DNA of 12,680 nt from NCBI GenBank assembly GCA_009787685.1, contig WQSV01000025.1, positions 1 through 12,680 on the forward strand, in the 5' to 3' direction. Both the position numbers and the translations under genes were made by a program. Source of the stretch: Bacillota bacterium (GTDB lineage Bacteria > Bacillota > Clostridia > Christensenellales > Pumilibacteraceae). Positions within the stretch are counted from its first letter, which is position 1. Every line of letters begins with the position of its first letter. Under the pieces are notes generated by a model. That model made no database searches, was not told where the DNA came from, and saw only the letters and a program-made list of their open reading frames with translations. This document shows, piece after piece, positions 7,294 through 12,680 of this stretch.

Positions 7294-7836
7294 ATGAAAA
7301 AGAATCTACAAGGAACAAAAACTGAAGCGAACTTGCAAGAAGCATTTGCAGGTGAGAGTATGGCAAGAAACAAATACACTTATTATGCTTCAAAAGCAAA
7401 AAAAGATGGCTATGAACAAATCGCCGCTTTCTTTGAAGAAACTGCAAACAACGAGAAAGAACATGCAAAACTGTGGTTCAAACTTTTGCACAACGGCATT
7501 CCCGACACTGCTCAAAATCTGTTTGACGCCGCAGAAGGCGAGAGCTATGAACACAGTGATATGTATGCAAGAATGGCGAAAGAGGCAGAACAAGAGGGCT
7601 TTGATGAAGTTGCGAAACTCTTTGAAATGGTTGCCGCGGTTGAAGCGAACCACGAAGCAAGATATCGTGAATTGCTCAAAAATTTAAAAGATGGAACAAT
7701 TTTCAAAAAGAAAGAAGAAGTGACATGGGAGTGTAGAAATTGCGGACATCGCCACAAAGACGAAAAAGCTCCAGAAATGTGTCCAGTCTGCGTTCATCCA
7801 AAATCATTCTTTGAAATCTATTGTGATTGCTTTTAA
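7294..7836 (+). CDS. rbr: Rubrerythrin
   Basis: Rubrerythrin is a cytoplasmic di-iron peroxidase that removes hydrogen peroxide in anaerobes, drawing electrons through its rubredoxin-like centre. The 180 residues show the four-helix ferritin-like part with iron ligands E21, E54 with H57 (E-K-E-H), E83/E86 in GESYEH, and E117 with H120 (E-A-N-H). The C-terminal rubredoxin-like domain has CRNCG (C147, C150) and CPVC (C163, C166). The last residues (YCDCF) add two more cysteines, which is slightly unusual. Length is normal. AAGGAG (7281-7286) precedes the ATG by seven bases. The gene is monocistronic between two terminators. I could not find a convincing promoter or a PerR operator in the 120 bases upstream. 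Confidence 0.95.
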   Translation: MKKNLQGTKTEANLQEAFAGESMARNKYTYYASKAKKDGYEQIAAFFEETANNEKEHAKLWFKLLHNGIPDTAQNLFDAAEGESYEHSDMYARMAKEAEQEGFDEVAKLFEMVAAVEANHEARYRELLKNLKDGTIFKKKEEVTWECRNCGHRHKDEKAPEMCPVCVHPKSFFEIYCDCF

Positions 7837-7864
7837 TCAACTCAATTCTCAGTATTAAATTTTC

Positions 7865-7904
7865 AATGCACAATGAAGGACAACTTTCATTGTGCATTTT
7901 TTTA
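7865..7904 (+). terminator. Terminator after rubrerythrin
   Basis: A perfect 13-bp stem AATGCACAATGAA (7865-7877) with its complement at 7886-7898, followed by a T-run to 7904. The spacer from 7905 to array 3 (about 8078) holds nothing I can name. Confidence 0.88.
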
Positions 7905-8077
7905 TTATGTGGACATCAGCATAATGCAAGAAACTTCAAGAAACCTAACAAAAAGTCACACTCACAAAAAATCAAAAATCTCTAACAACCATTGTTCCTT
8001 GAAACTGAATTGAATGTTGACAAATTGCGAGTCTTTAAATTTTATGCAACATTAATTTATCAAATGCAAAACAAGTG

Positions 8078-8596
8078 AAGATTGATAAGGGTCTTCAATC
8101 CCTCTTGTTGGGGTGGTTTCATGCAAAAGCAATTTCCGACAAAATTGTTAAAAAGGTCTTCGACCCGTTTGAGGAGGACTTCTTTTACTAGAACCTCTCC
8201 GACAAAGGCATCAAAGATGCTTAACAAGGGTCTTCAATCCTCTCGACGAAGAGTGCAAATATACGCAGAGCCCGACAAACCAGTCGAAGACTGTTGACAA
8301 GGGGTCTTCGACCCTTTTGACGGAGAGTGCTAGTTCAAGCAGAACCCGACAAAGCAGTCGAAGACTGTTGACAAGGGTCTTTGACCCTTTTGTTGGGGAA
8401 TTTCTAGTAATAGCAATTTCTCACAAAAGTATCGAAGATACTTGACAAGGGTCTTCGACCCGTTTGTTGGGGTGGTTCTAATATTAGCAATCTCCGACAA
8501 AGGCACTGAAAGTGCTTGACAAGGGCTTTCAGCCCTTCTGTGGGAGACTGCTTTTACTAAAACATCTCCGACAAAGGCATCGAAGATGCTTAACAA
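8078..8596 (+). repeat. Hairpin-repeat array 3
   Basis: The most diverse array, about seven units. Good hairpins: GCATCAAAGATGC (8208-8220), CAGTCGAAGACTG (8281-8293, 8355-8367), GGGTCTTCGACCC (8302-8314, 8449-8461), GGGTCTTTGACCC (8375-8387), AGTATCGAAGATACT (8428-8442), GCACTGAAAGTGC (8503-8515), GGGCTTTCAGCCC (8523-8535), GCATCGAAGATGC (8577-8589). Two kinds of long palindrome alternate: the GAGAGTGC/GCAGAACC type and a TTGTTGGGG...TCTCCGACAA type. The left end (8078-8160) is decayed. It ends 44 bases before the promoter of the downstream lipoprotein gene. Frames open through it encode only repeats. Confidence 0.85.
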
Positions 8597-8639
8597 ATCT
8601 CATTAACAAAAGATTTACAAAACTTTTTCAAAAAAACTA

Positions 8640-8668
8640 TTGACAGACCATAAAATATAGTGTATAAT
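8640..8668 (+). promoter_or_regulatory. Promoter of the lipoprotein gene
   Basis: Perfect TTGACA (8640-8645), 17-bp spacer, perfect TATAAT (8663-8668); predicted start about 8675. A consensus promoter suggests strong constitutive expression. Confidence 0.88.
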
Positions 8669-8708
8669 AATAGTTCAATCAATTGAAATTTTCACACACG
8701 GAGATATG

Positions 8709-9743
8709 ATGACAATGAAAAAATTATTAACATCAGCACTAATATTTGTGTTTATCATGAGTACTGCACTGTTCACAGCTTGCACTGAAGTTCAAAACTA
8801 CAAATACTATGTGTTTATTGGAGAATCACAAGCGACTGAAATCACTCGCTTCCAGTTTTTTGTAATTGAAGGAGAAACTCCGAATGACCCATTTGGGGTC
8901 ATTGATGGAGGTCAGCCAAGAATGTATGCAGAGCTTCCGGTTGACTCAGTTGTTATTCTTGAATGGGTTGTCGCTCCGGGATTTGTTGGAGAAGTCACAA
9001 TCACTTCAGTTGCAACGGACGGAGAACAACATCCAACAAGAACCTTGAGAGGCTCAAGAACAGTAGCCTACACTGCGCAAAACAGGCAATTCGCAGCACT
9101 TCACACTGTCACTGGTGACACTGCTTTCACCATTAGGGCACTGGTCGAAGTCCCAATTGGAGACACCGCTCCAGCACCTATGGCAGTTTTGATCTCAGGA
9201 GATAACTCGGTTATAGTCAGACAATCAACATCACCGCTCGTTGCAAATGTTTTTCCCGAAAACGCAAGACCAAACACAATCGTATGGTCCTCAGTCACTC
9301 CAAACATCGCAACTGTTGACCCAACAACTGGTGTCGTGACAGGTGTGTCAGATGGAGTTGCAACAATAAGGGCAACGGTCTATGGAACAGCTGTCACAAG
9401 CACTCATCAAGTGACTGTTTCCCTATCGGACCAAACGCGTATCTGGTTCTATCACCAAGGTTGGACAAATTGGAATCCCCACACTCCAAATCTTCACTGG
9501 TGGGAAATTGACGGAACAGCGGAAAGCCAATGGCCAGGAATTGCCATGACAAGAGATGGTTCAACTAATTGGTTCTTTGTTGATATTGATCACAATTCAA
9601 CATTCTCGCCAATAAGAATCATCGTCAGCATACCGGGACACCAAACATTCGACGGGGTGAATGCTCCTCAAATAAACACAGAATCGGCATACTTTCAAAT
9701 ATCTTGGAACAATGGCTATGCATTGGTCACAACAACAAGATAA
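8709..9743 (+). CDS. Lipoprotein with Big_2-like and CBM26-like starch-binding domains
   Basis: A surface-anchored lipoprotein of about 344 residues. The signal peptide (MKKLL, hydrophobic core) ends in the lipobox FTAC, the cysteine being about residue 25. A beta-rich region (about 30-160) is unrecognised. Residues about 163-238 resemble a bacterial Ig-like Big_2 domain (IVWSSVTPNIATVDPTTGVV, followed by G-V-A-T-I). The last 100 residues, with WFYHQGW, WWEIDG and WPGIAM, resemble the CBM26/starch-binding module pattern (aromatic strand start, then WPG-x-x-M), so binding of starch or another alpha-glucan is a reasonable inference, without any catalytic domain present. Three near in-frame starts exist (8706, 8709, 8715); GGAG at 8700-8703 fits 8709 best. 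It is monocistronic. Confidence 0.75.
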   Translation: MTMKKLLTSALIFVFIMSTALFTACTEVQNYKYYVFIGESQATEITRFQFFVIEGETPNDPFGVIDGGQPRMYAELPVDSVVILEWVVAPGFVGEVTITSVATDGEQHPTRTLRGSRTVAYTAQNRQFAALHTVTGDTAFTIRALVEVPIGDTAPAPMAVLISGDNSVIVRQSTSPLVANVFPENARPNTIVWSSVTPNIATVDPTTGVVTGVSDGVATIRATVYGTAVTSTHQVTVSLSDQTRIWFYHQGWTNWNPHTPNLHWWEIDGTAESQWPGIAMTRDGSTNWFFVDIDHNSTFSPIRIIVSIPGHQTFDGVNAPQINTESAYFQISWNNGYALVTTTR

Positions 9744-9756
9744 TTTCCAAAACAAT

Positions 9757-9790
9757 CGAAAAAAGGACGATGCAAATCGTCCTTTTTTCG
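9757..9790. terminator. Terminator after the lipoprotein gene
   Basis: A perfect 15-bp stem (9757-9771 with 9776-9790) with a GCAA loop; A6 in the left arm and T6 in the right arm make it usable in both directions. Confidence 0.88.
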
Positions 9791-9889
9791 TTTCTTTGAT
9801 GTGAGTCAAAAACAGATAAAAAAGCAAAACATTTTAATTCTTTTAAAACCCTAACTCTAATTTTTTTATTTGTTTACCGCTTTATTCGC

Positions 9890-9918
9890 TTGACGGATTA
9901 AAATTTTTGTTCTATAAT
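9890..9918 (+). promoter_or_regulatory. Promoter of the acyl carrier protein gene
   Basis: TTGACG (9890-9895), 17-bp spacer, perfect TATAAT (9913-9918); predicted start about 9925, giving a leader of about 44 bases to the preferred start at 9969. Confidence 0.85.
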
Positions 9919-9968
9919 TATACTTAATGAACGCTCAACAAGAGCGAATTAAAAGAGGTAAAAATAAC

Positions 9969-10190
9969 ATGGAAACTAAAAAACTACTTGAAGAAATTTT
10001 GAAAGACTATCGCGGAGAAGCAATTTCTCTTGAAGATAATGTGACATTCGAATCACTAGGTTTCGACTCTCTTGATCAAGTTGACCTAATGATGCAAGTT
10101 GAAGAAAAATTCGGAATCACTTTTCCAGATGATGCTGACATAAAAAGTTTTGAAGACCTTCTTGCAATCATAGATAGATTGAAAAAATAA
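9969..10190 (+). CDS. acpP: Acyl carrier protein
   Basis: A small acidic carrier of 73 residues that holds growing acyl chains on a 4'-phosphopantetheine arm. The attachment motif GFDSLDQVDLMMQVEEKFGI is complete, with the modified serine at residue 36, followed by the helix III-type sequence. A start at 9969 is chosen because AGAGG (9954-9958) lies ten bases upstream and the length is then normal; an in-frame ATG at 9927, two bases after the predicted transcription start, would add 14 residues. The gene is alone, away from fab genes, so it might be the housekeeping fatty-acid ACP or a dedicated carrier; the sequence does not decide. Its terminator overlaps the next promoter. Confidence 0.92.
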   Translation: METKKLLEEILKDYRGEAISLEDNVTFESLGFDSLDQVDLMMQVEEKFGITFPDDADIKSFEDLLAIIDRLKK

Positions 10191-10243
10191 TAAAAAACCG
10201 AAAAAATTACAAAAATTACCAACAAAAATTTTTCAAAAAACAC

Positions 10244-10271
10244 AAAAAACTGTTGACACAATAGTTTTTTT
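10244..10271 (+). terminator. acpP terminator overlapping the next promoter
   Basis: A 12-bp stem (10244-10255 with 10259-10270, one G-U pair) with an ACA loop and a T7 run. The -35 box TTGACA (10253-10258) of the following promoter forms the top of this hairpin, and the T-run lies in its spacer. Confidence 0.75.
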
Positions 10272-10281
10272 GTAATATAAT
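10253..10281 (+). promoter_or_regulatory. Consensus promoter of a candidate small RNA
   Basis: Perfect TTGACA (10253-10258), exactly 17 bp, perfect TATAAT (10276-10281); predicted start about 10288. No coding frame on this strand follows for over 1 kb, so it should drive a non-coding transcript. Confidence 0.8.
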
Positions 10282-10287
10282 ATTAAA

Positions 10288-10398
10288 AGCATTGTGAGGG
10301 TCGCTTGCATTGCTACTGGATTTACTCATCATTTTCCCCCTTATTTATATTTGTAAAATGGTCGACAGCAATGTCGGCCATTTTACATTAAAAATGCT
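10288..10398 (+). ncRNA. Candidate small non-coding RNA
   Basis: About 110 bases downstream of a perfect promoter, with no ORF. The 3' part is a 16-bp stem with one G-U pair (10352-10367 with 10372-10387) capped by a GCAA tetraloop. The 5' end AGCATT (10288-10293) can pair with AATGCT (10393-10398), closing the molecule. CATTGCT at 10308-10314 is complementary to AGCAATG (10367-10373) in the tip of the big hairpin, an alternative fold or loop contact. No T-run follows, so the real 3' end could lie further on, inside array 4. I do not recognise it as 6S, SRP or another known RNA. Confidence 0.4.
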
Positions 10399-10826
10399 CA
10401 TGAATTAAAATGTTCTTCGACATCTTTTTGCTCCTCTCCCCAAACTCAAGCATCTTTGATGCATTTGTCGGAGAATTTTTAGTAAAAACAATCTCTCACA
10501 AATGGGCTGAAAGCCCTTGTCAACAGTCTTCGACTGGTTTGTCGGGTTCTGCGTGTATTCGCACTCTTCGTCAAGAGGGTCGAAAACCCAACACAACAGT
10601 CTTCAACTGTTGTGTTGGGTTCTGCTTGAACTAGCAATCTCCGTTAAGAGGGTAGAAGACCCTTTTCAAGCATCTTTGATGCTCTTGTCGGAGATTGCTT
10701 GAATTAGTATTGCCCGACGAAAGGGTCGAAGACCCCCTTGTCAAATAGTTAGTGCGACTTCTGGTTTGTTTTGAGTCAATGGCGTAAAAATCTGATTGAA
10801 TCACTATTTTAATTTATGAGCATTTT
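10391..10826. mobile_element. Inverted-repeat-bounded segment containing array 4
   Basis: The 21 bases at 10391-10411 and 10806-10826 are inverted copies with one mismatch (20 of 21); the core is ATGCTCAT. They enclose array 4 and about 60 bases of unique DNA. The arrangement resembles a small non-autonomous (MITE-like) element, but no target-site duplication is visible and the other arrays lack these ends, so mobility is only a suggestion. The left repeat overlaps the 3' end of the candidate small RNA. Confidence 0.35.
10415..10746 (-). repeat. Hairpin-repeat array 4, inverted
   Basis: Same family as arrays 1-3 but on the opposite strand. Hairpins: GCATCTTTGATGC (10450-10462, 10670-10682), GGGCTGAAAGCCC (10504-10516), CAGTCTTCGACTG (10524-10536), GGGTAGAAGACCC (10650-10662), GGGTCGAAGACCC (10723-10735). 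One member has grown to a 16-bp perfect stem (10585-10600 with 10606-10621), taking linker bases into the pairing. The unique part from 10747 to 10898 holds no gene; CGGCAACTGCCG at 10866-10877 is a small palindrome without a T-run. Confidence 0.85.
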
Positions 10827-10898
10827 CAACATGCTTTCTATTTATCAAATAATAAATTTCTATGTTCGGCAACTGCCGTCTGGGCATTTTGTTCAGTC

Positions 10899-11201
10899 TC
10901 ATTTTTTGACATAGGTCAAACACTGAGGGCTTCTGTCATTTTCGCTCATGACCGTAATTCCATTTGCAGTGCAACATTTTTCGTGTTGGAAAACACAATC
11001 TGCTGAACATTGAACGTCTGTGTCAACAGTGTAGTTTGCTTTTGCAAATTCATGAGCAACTTCAAAAAGACTTTTTCTCTTTTCTTCAATCGGGTCATAA
11101 CTCTTGCAACAAGTGTCGTTGCTAATAGAAATTCCTTTTGCCGTGCAACAATAGCCCTTGTTAAAACGACATTCTTTTTTTCCACATTTCAAATCTTTCA
11201 T
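10899..11201 (-). CDS. DUF1540 domain protein, two cysteine-rich repeats
   Basis: A 100-residue protein with two copies of a small cysteine motif: C6, C11, C18/C19, C31/C32 and C65, C69, C76/C77, C94, each with the pattern C-x(3,4)-C, then CCTA-x-GI. This is the arrangement of DUF1540, a short probably metal-binding domain common in Clostridia; its function is unknown. Between the copies is a charged helical stretch (about 37-60). The start at 11201 is supported by AAGGAG eight bases upstream; an upstream in-frame ATG at 11258 lacks one. The stop is TGA, the only one in the window. No confident promoter or terminator was found on this strand. Confidence 0.82.
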   Translation of the reverse strand: MKDLKCGKKECRFNKGYCCTAKGISISNDTCCKSYDPIEEKRKSLFEVAHEFAKANYTVDTDVQCSADCVFQHEKCCTANGITVMSENDRSPQCLTYVKK

Positions 11202-11294
11202 AAATTTCTCCTTTTCAAAATTGCATAAGCTATTTTGACTTAGTTCTAGTATTAACAAATTTGAAAAAAAACAAACATTTTCACCTAAAAACGC

Positions 11295-11323
11295 TTTACA
11301 TTAATTTTCAAATCGGCTATACT
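11295..11323 (+). promoter_or_regulatory. Promoter of secG
   Basis: TTTACA (11295-11300), 17-bp spacer, TATACT (11318-11323); predicted start about 11330, about 70 bases before secG. It is divergent from the DUF1540 gene. Confidence 0.7.
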
Positions 11324-11398
11324 AATAACTCTTGTGAAAAAACAAGAACAGTTGTGTATTGATCGTTTGACACTGCATGCTGAAAAAAGGAGTATAAA

Positions 11399-11692
11399 AT
11401 GAACGTTCCCCAGTGGATGACCGATAGTTTTCCTATCATCAGAGTTATCTTCATAATTATTTTGGCAATTTTGGCAATACTAATGATTGTCGCAGTTTTG
11501 TTCCAAAAATCGGGCTCAGAAGGTGGGCTCGGGGCTCTTGGTGGCCAATCTCAAGACACTTATTATCAAAAGCACAAATCAAAATCTCTTGAAGGAATAT
11601 TAAAGAGAGCAACAATGATTTTGGGCATCACAATTGGTGTGCTGAGCATTCTGTTTTTTGTGTCCATTCTTATTGTGCCACTCCAACTCTAA
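11399..11692 (+). CDS. secG: Preprotein translocase subunit SecG
   Basis: SecG is the small, non-essential membrane subunit of the SecYEG export channel. The 97 residues contain two membrane helices (about 12-35 and 70-94) separated by the SecG-type loop with VLFQKSGSEGGLGALGGQS (33-51) and a short basic stretch, matching the family's VLLQ-x-GK...GLG pattern. It is about 20 residues longer than the shortest SecG proteins. AAAGGAG (11386-11392) precedes the ATG. In many Bacillota secG is followed by rnr and smpB, as the start of rnr here confirms. Confidence 0.93.
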   Translation: MNVPQWMTDSFPIIRVIFIIILAILAILMIVAVLFQKSGSEGGLGALGGQSQDTYYQKHKSKSLEGILKRATMILGITIGVLSILFFVSILIVPLQL

Positions 11693-11702
11693 TATCAAAA
11701 AC

Positions 11703-11731
11703 AAAAAGCGGGGGAAAACCTCGCTTTTTTT
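11703..11731 (+). terminator. Terminator between secG and rnr
   Basis: An 11-bp stem with one G-U pair (11703-11713 with 11719-11729) and a T7 run. It should reduce rnr expression relative to secG, with rnr depending on readthrough, since no separate promoter is seen in the 55-base gap. Confidence 0.78.
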
Positions 11732-11747
11732 AAAAACAAAACAAACA

Positions 11748-12680
11748 ATGAAAAACAAAAAACAAAAAACTACAAAAGACACTCGAGACATGGCAAAAGG
11801 CATTCTTCAAGCAAGAAGAAGTGGCTATGCTTTTCTAGTTTGTGAAGACAGAGAAGACATTTTTATTCCAAAACACAACATGAAAAACGCAATCGATGGA
11901 GATGAAGTTCTTGTCAGAATTCTTTCCTATCGCAAAGGTGGAGGAGAAGGTCGGGTTGAAAAAGTCTTGAAACGTGCAAAAAACAAAATTGTTGGAGAAG
12001 TTAAACACAGAGGAGAAAACTATTTTCTCGTTGCCGACAGCCTCTCTGCCCCCAAAGACATAATCATTGACAAATTTGACCTAGGGCGTGCAAAGAGTGG
12101 AGACAAGGTTGTAGTTGAATTGTCAAACTGGAAAATGCATGAAATGCCTCAAGGAAGAATCATTGAAATTCTTGGAAAAAAAGGACAAAAAGGAGTAGAC
12201 ATTCTTTCAATCATTCGTGCCCATGGACTCTATGAAAAATTTCCAAAAGGGGTCATGAACGAAGCGAATGAAGTCAGCGATGTTGTGACGGCGGAAGAAA
12301 AAAAAGGAAGACAAGACTTCACAAATGACCTTGTAATAACAATTGACGGAGCGGATGCAAGAGATTTTGACGACGGAATATCGGTTGTGAAAAACGATGA
12401 CGGAACCCACACACTCTTTGTTCATATCGCCGATGTTGCCCATTATGTGAAAAAGAATAACAAAATCGACATTGAAGCTCAAAAACGCGCAACAAGCGTT
12501 TATTTTCCTCACATGGTTCTTCCGATGCTCCCAGAAAAACTTTCAAATGGCATTTGCTCACTAAAAGAAAAAGTCGACCGACTGACATTGAGCGTTGTCA
12601 TGAAAATTGATAATAATGGTTCAGTCATTGACTACCAAATCTATGAAGGCATCATCAACTCAAAGAAAAGAATGACCTAT
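11748..12680 (+). CDS. rnr: Ribonuclease R, 3' end beyond the window
   Basis: RNase R is a processive 3'-to-5' exoribonuclease that degrades structured RNA and helps in trans-translation quality control. The visible 311 residues hold a cold-shock/OB region (GYAFLV...DIFI, 27-40; AIDGDEV, 48-54), a second OB part (about 80-140), and the start of the RNB catalytic domain with ITIDGADARDFDDG (197-210; metal-binding aspartates D200, D206, D208, D209) followed by HIADVAHYV (226-234). The N-terminus lacks the roughly 60-residue winged-helix region of typical RNase R, so it starts close to the first OB fold. No Shine-Dalgarno sequence precedes 11748; an in-frame ATG at 11790 is an alternative without one either. 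The frame is open at the window's end. Confidence 0.93.
   Translation, partial: MKNKKQKTTKDTRDMAKGILQARRSGYAFLVCEDREDIFIPKHNMKNAIDGDEVLVRILSYRKGGGEGRVEKVLKRAKNKIVGEVKHRGENYFLVADSLSAPKDIIIDKFDLGRAKSGDKVVVELSNWKMHEMPQGRIIEILGKKGQKGVDILSIIRAHGLYEKFPKGVMNEANEVSDVVTAEEKKGRQDFTNDLVITIDGADARDFDDGISVVKNDDGTHTLFVHIADVAHYVKKNNKIDIEAQKRATSVYFPHMVLPMLPEKLSNGICSLKEKVDRLTLSVVMKIDNNGSVIDYQIYEGIINSKKRMTY

Noticed and set aside
8078..8596. Integron attC sites
   Set aside because: No cassette genes lie between the palindromes, no integrase is present, and the core-site sequences are not seen.
9927..9968. Leaderless start of the acyl carrier protein at 9927
   Set aside because: The ATG sits near the predicted transcription start, but a ribosome binding site at 9954-9958 and the normal family length favour 9969.
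11201..11258. Longer DUF1540 protein starting at 11258
   Set aside because: The additional N-terminus has no ribosome binding site, while the start at 11201 has AAGGAG at a good distance and fits the domain start.

Overview
The window looks like a chromosomal segment of a low-GC, anaerobic Bacillota (Clostridia-like) bacterium. This rests on A/T-rich intergenic DNA, AGGAG-type ribosome binding sites, canonical TTGACA/TATAAT promoters, strong intrinsic terminators, rubrerythrin, a DUF1540 protein and a secG-rnr pair. TGA serves as a stop for the DUF1540 gene, so the standard bacterial code applies. The genus cannot be fixed by eye.

Layout, left to right: (1) the 3' part of a DUF2207-type membrane protein with a Gly/Ser-rich tail (1-1785) and its terminator; (2) hairpin-repeat array 1, then a locally GC-rich segment that looks like a non-coding RNA gene ending in its own terminator; (3) a ROK-family sugar kinase with a leaderless-looking promoter; (4) array 2; (5) a methionine ABC importer: metN and metI translationally overlapped, then metQ after about 340 nt with its own predicted promoter and a structured leader; (6) rubrerythrin; (7) array 3; (8) a lipoprotein with a Big_2-like fold and a C-terminal starch-binding (CBM26-like) module; (9) an acyl carrier protein whose terminator overlaps the promoter of a possible small RNA; (10) array 4, inverted and bounded by 21-bp inverted repeats; (11) a cysteine-rich DUF1540 protein on the minus strand; (12) secG and the 5' part of RNase R, which runs off the window.

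The least ordinary content is the dispersed repeat family. Four arrays, together about 1.6 kb, are built from short hairpins with changing but self-complementary arms, joined by constant TTGACAA linkers and by longer imperfect palindromes. In several units the core of one hairpin is the reverse complement of the core of the next. Arrays 2 and 3 lie between a terminator and the next promoter; arrays 1 and 4 instead abut the candidate RNA genes, downstream of a terminator in the first case and behind a candidate RNA in the second. I do not recognise the family. Two candidate non-coding RNAs (about 2414-2680 and 10288-10398) are the other possible new elements.

Functionally the genes are mostly housekeeping: methionine uptake (MetNIQ), sugar phosphorylation (ROK), fatty-acid or other acyl carrier chemistry (ACP), oxidative-stress defence (rubrerythrin), protein export (SecG) and RNA decay (RNase R).
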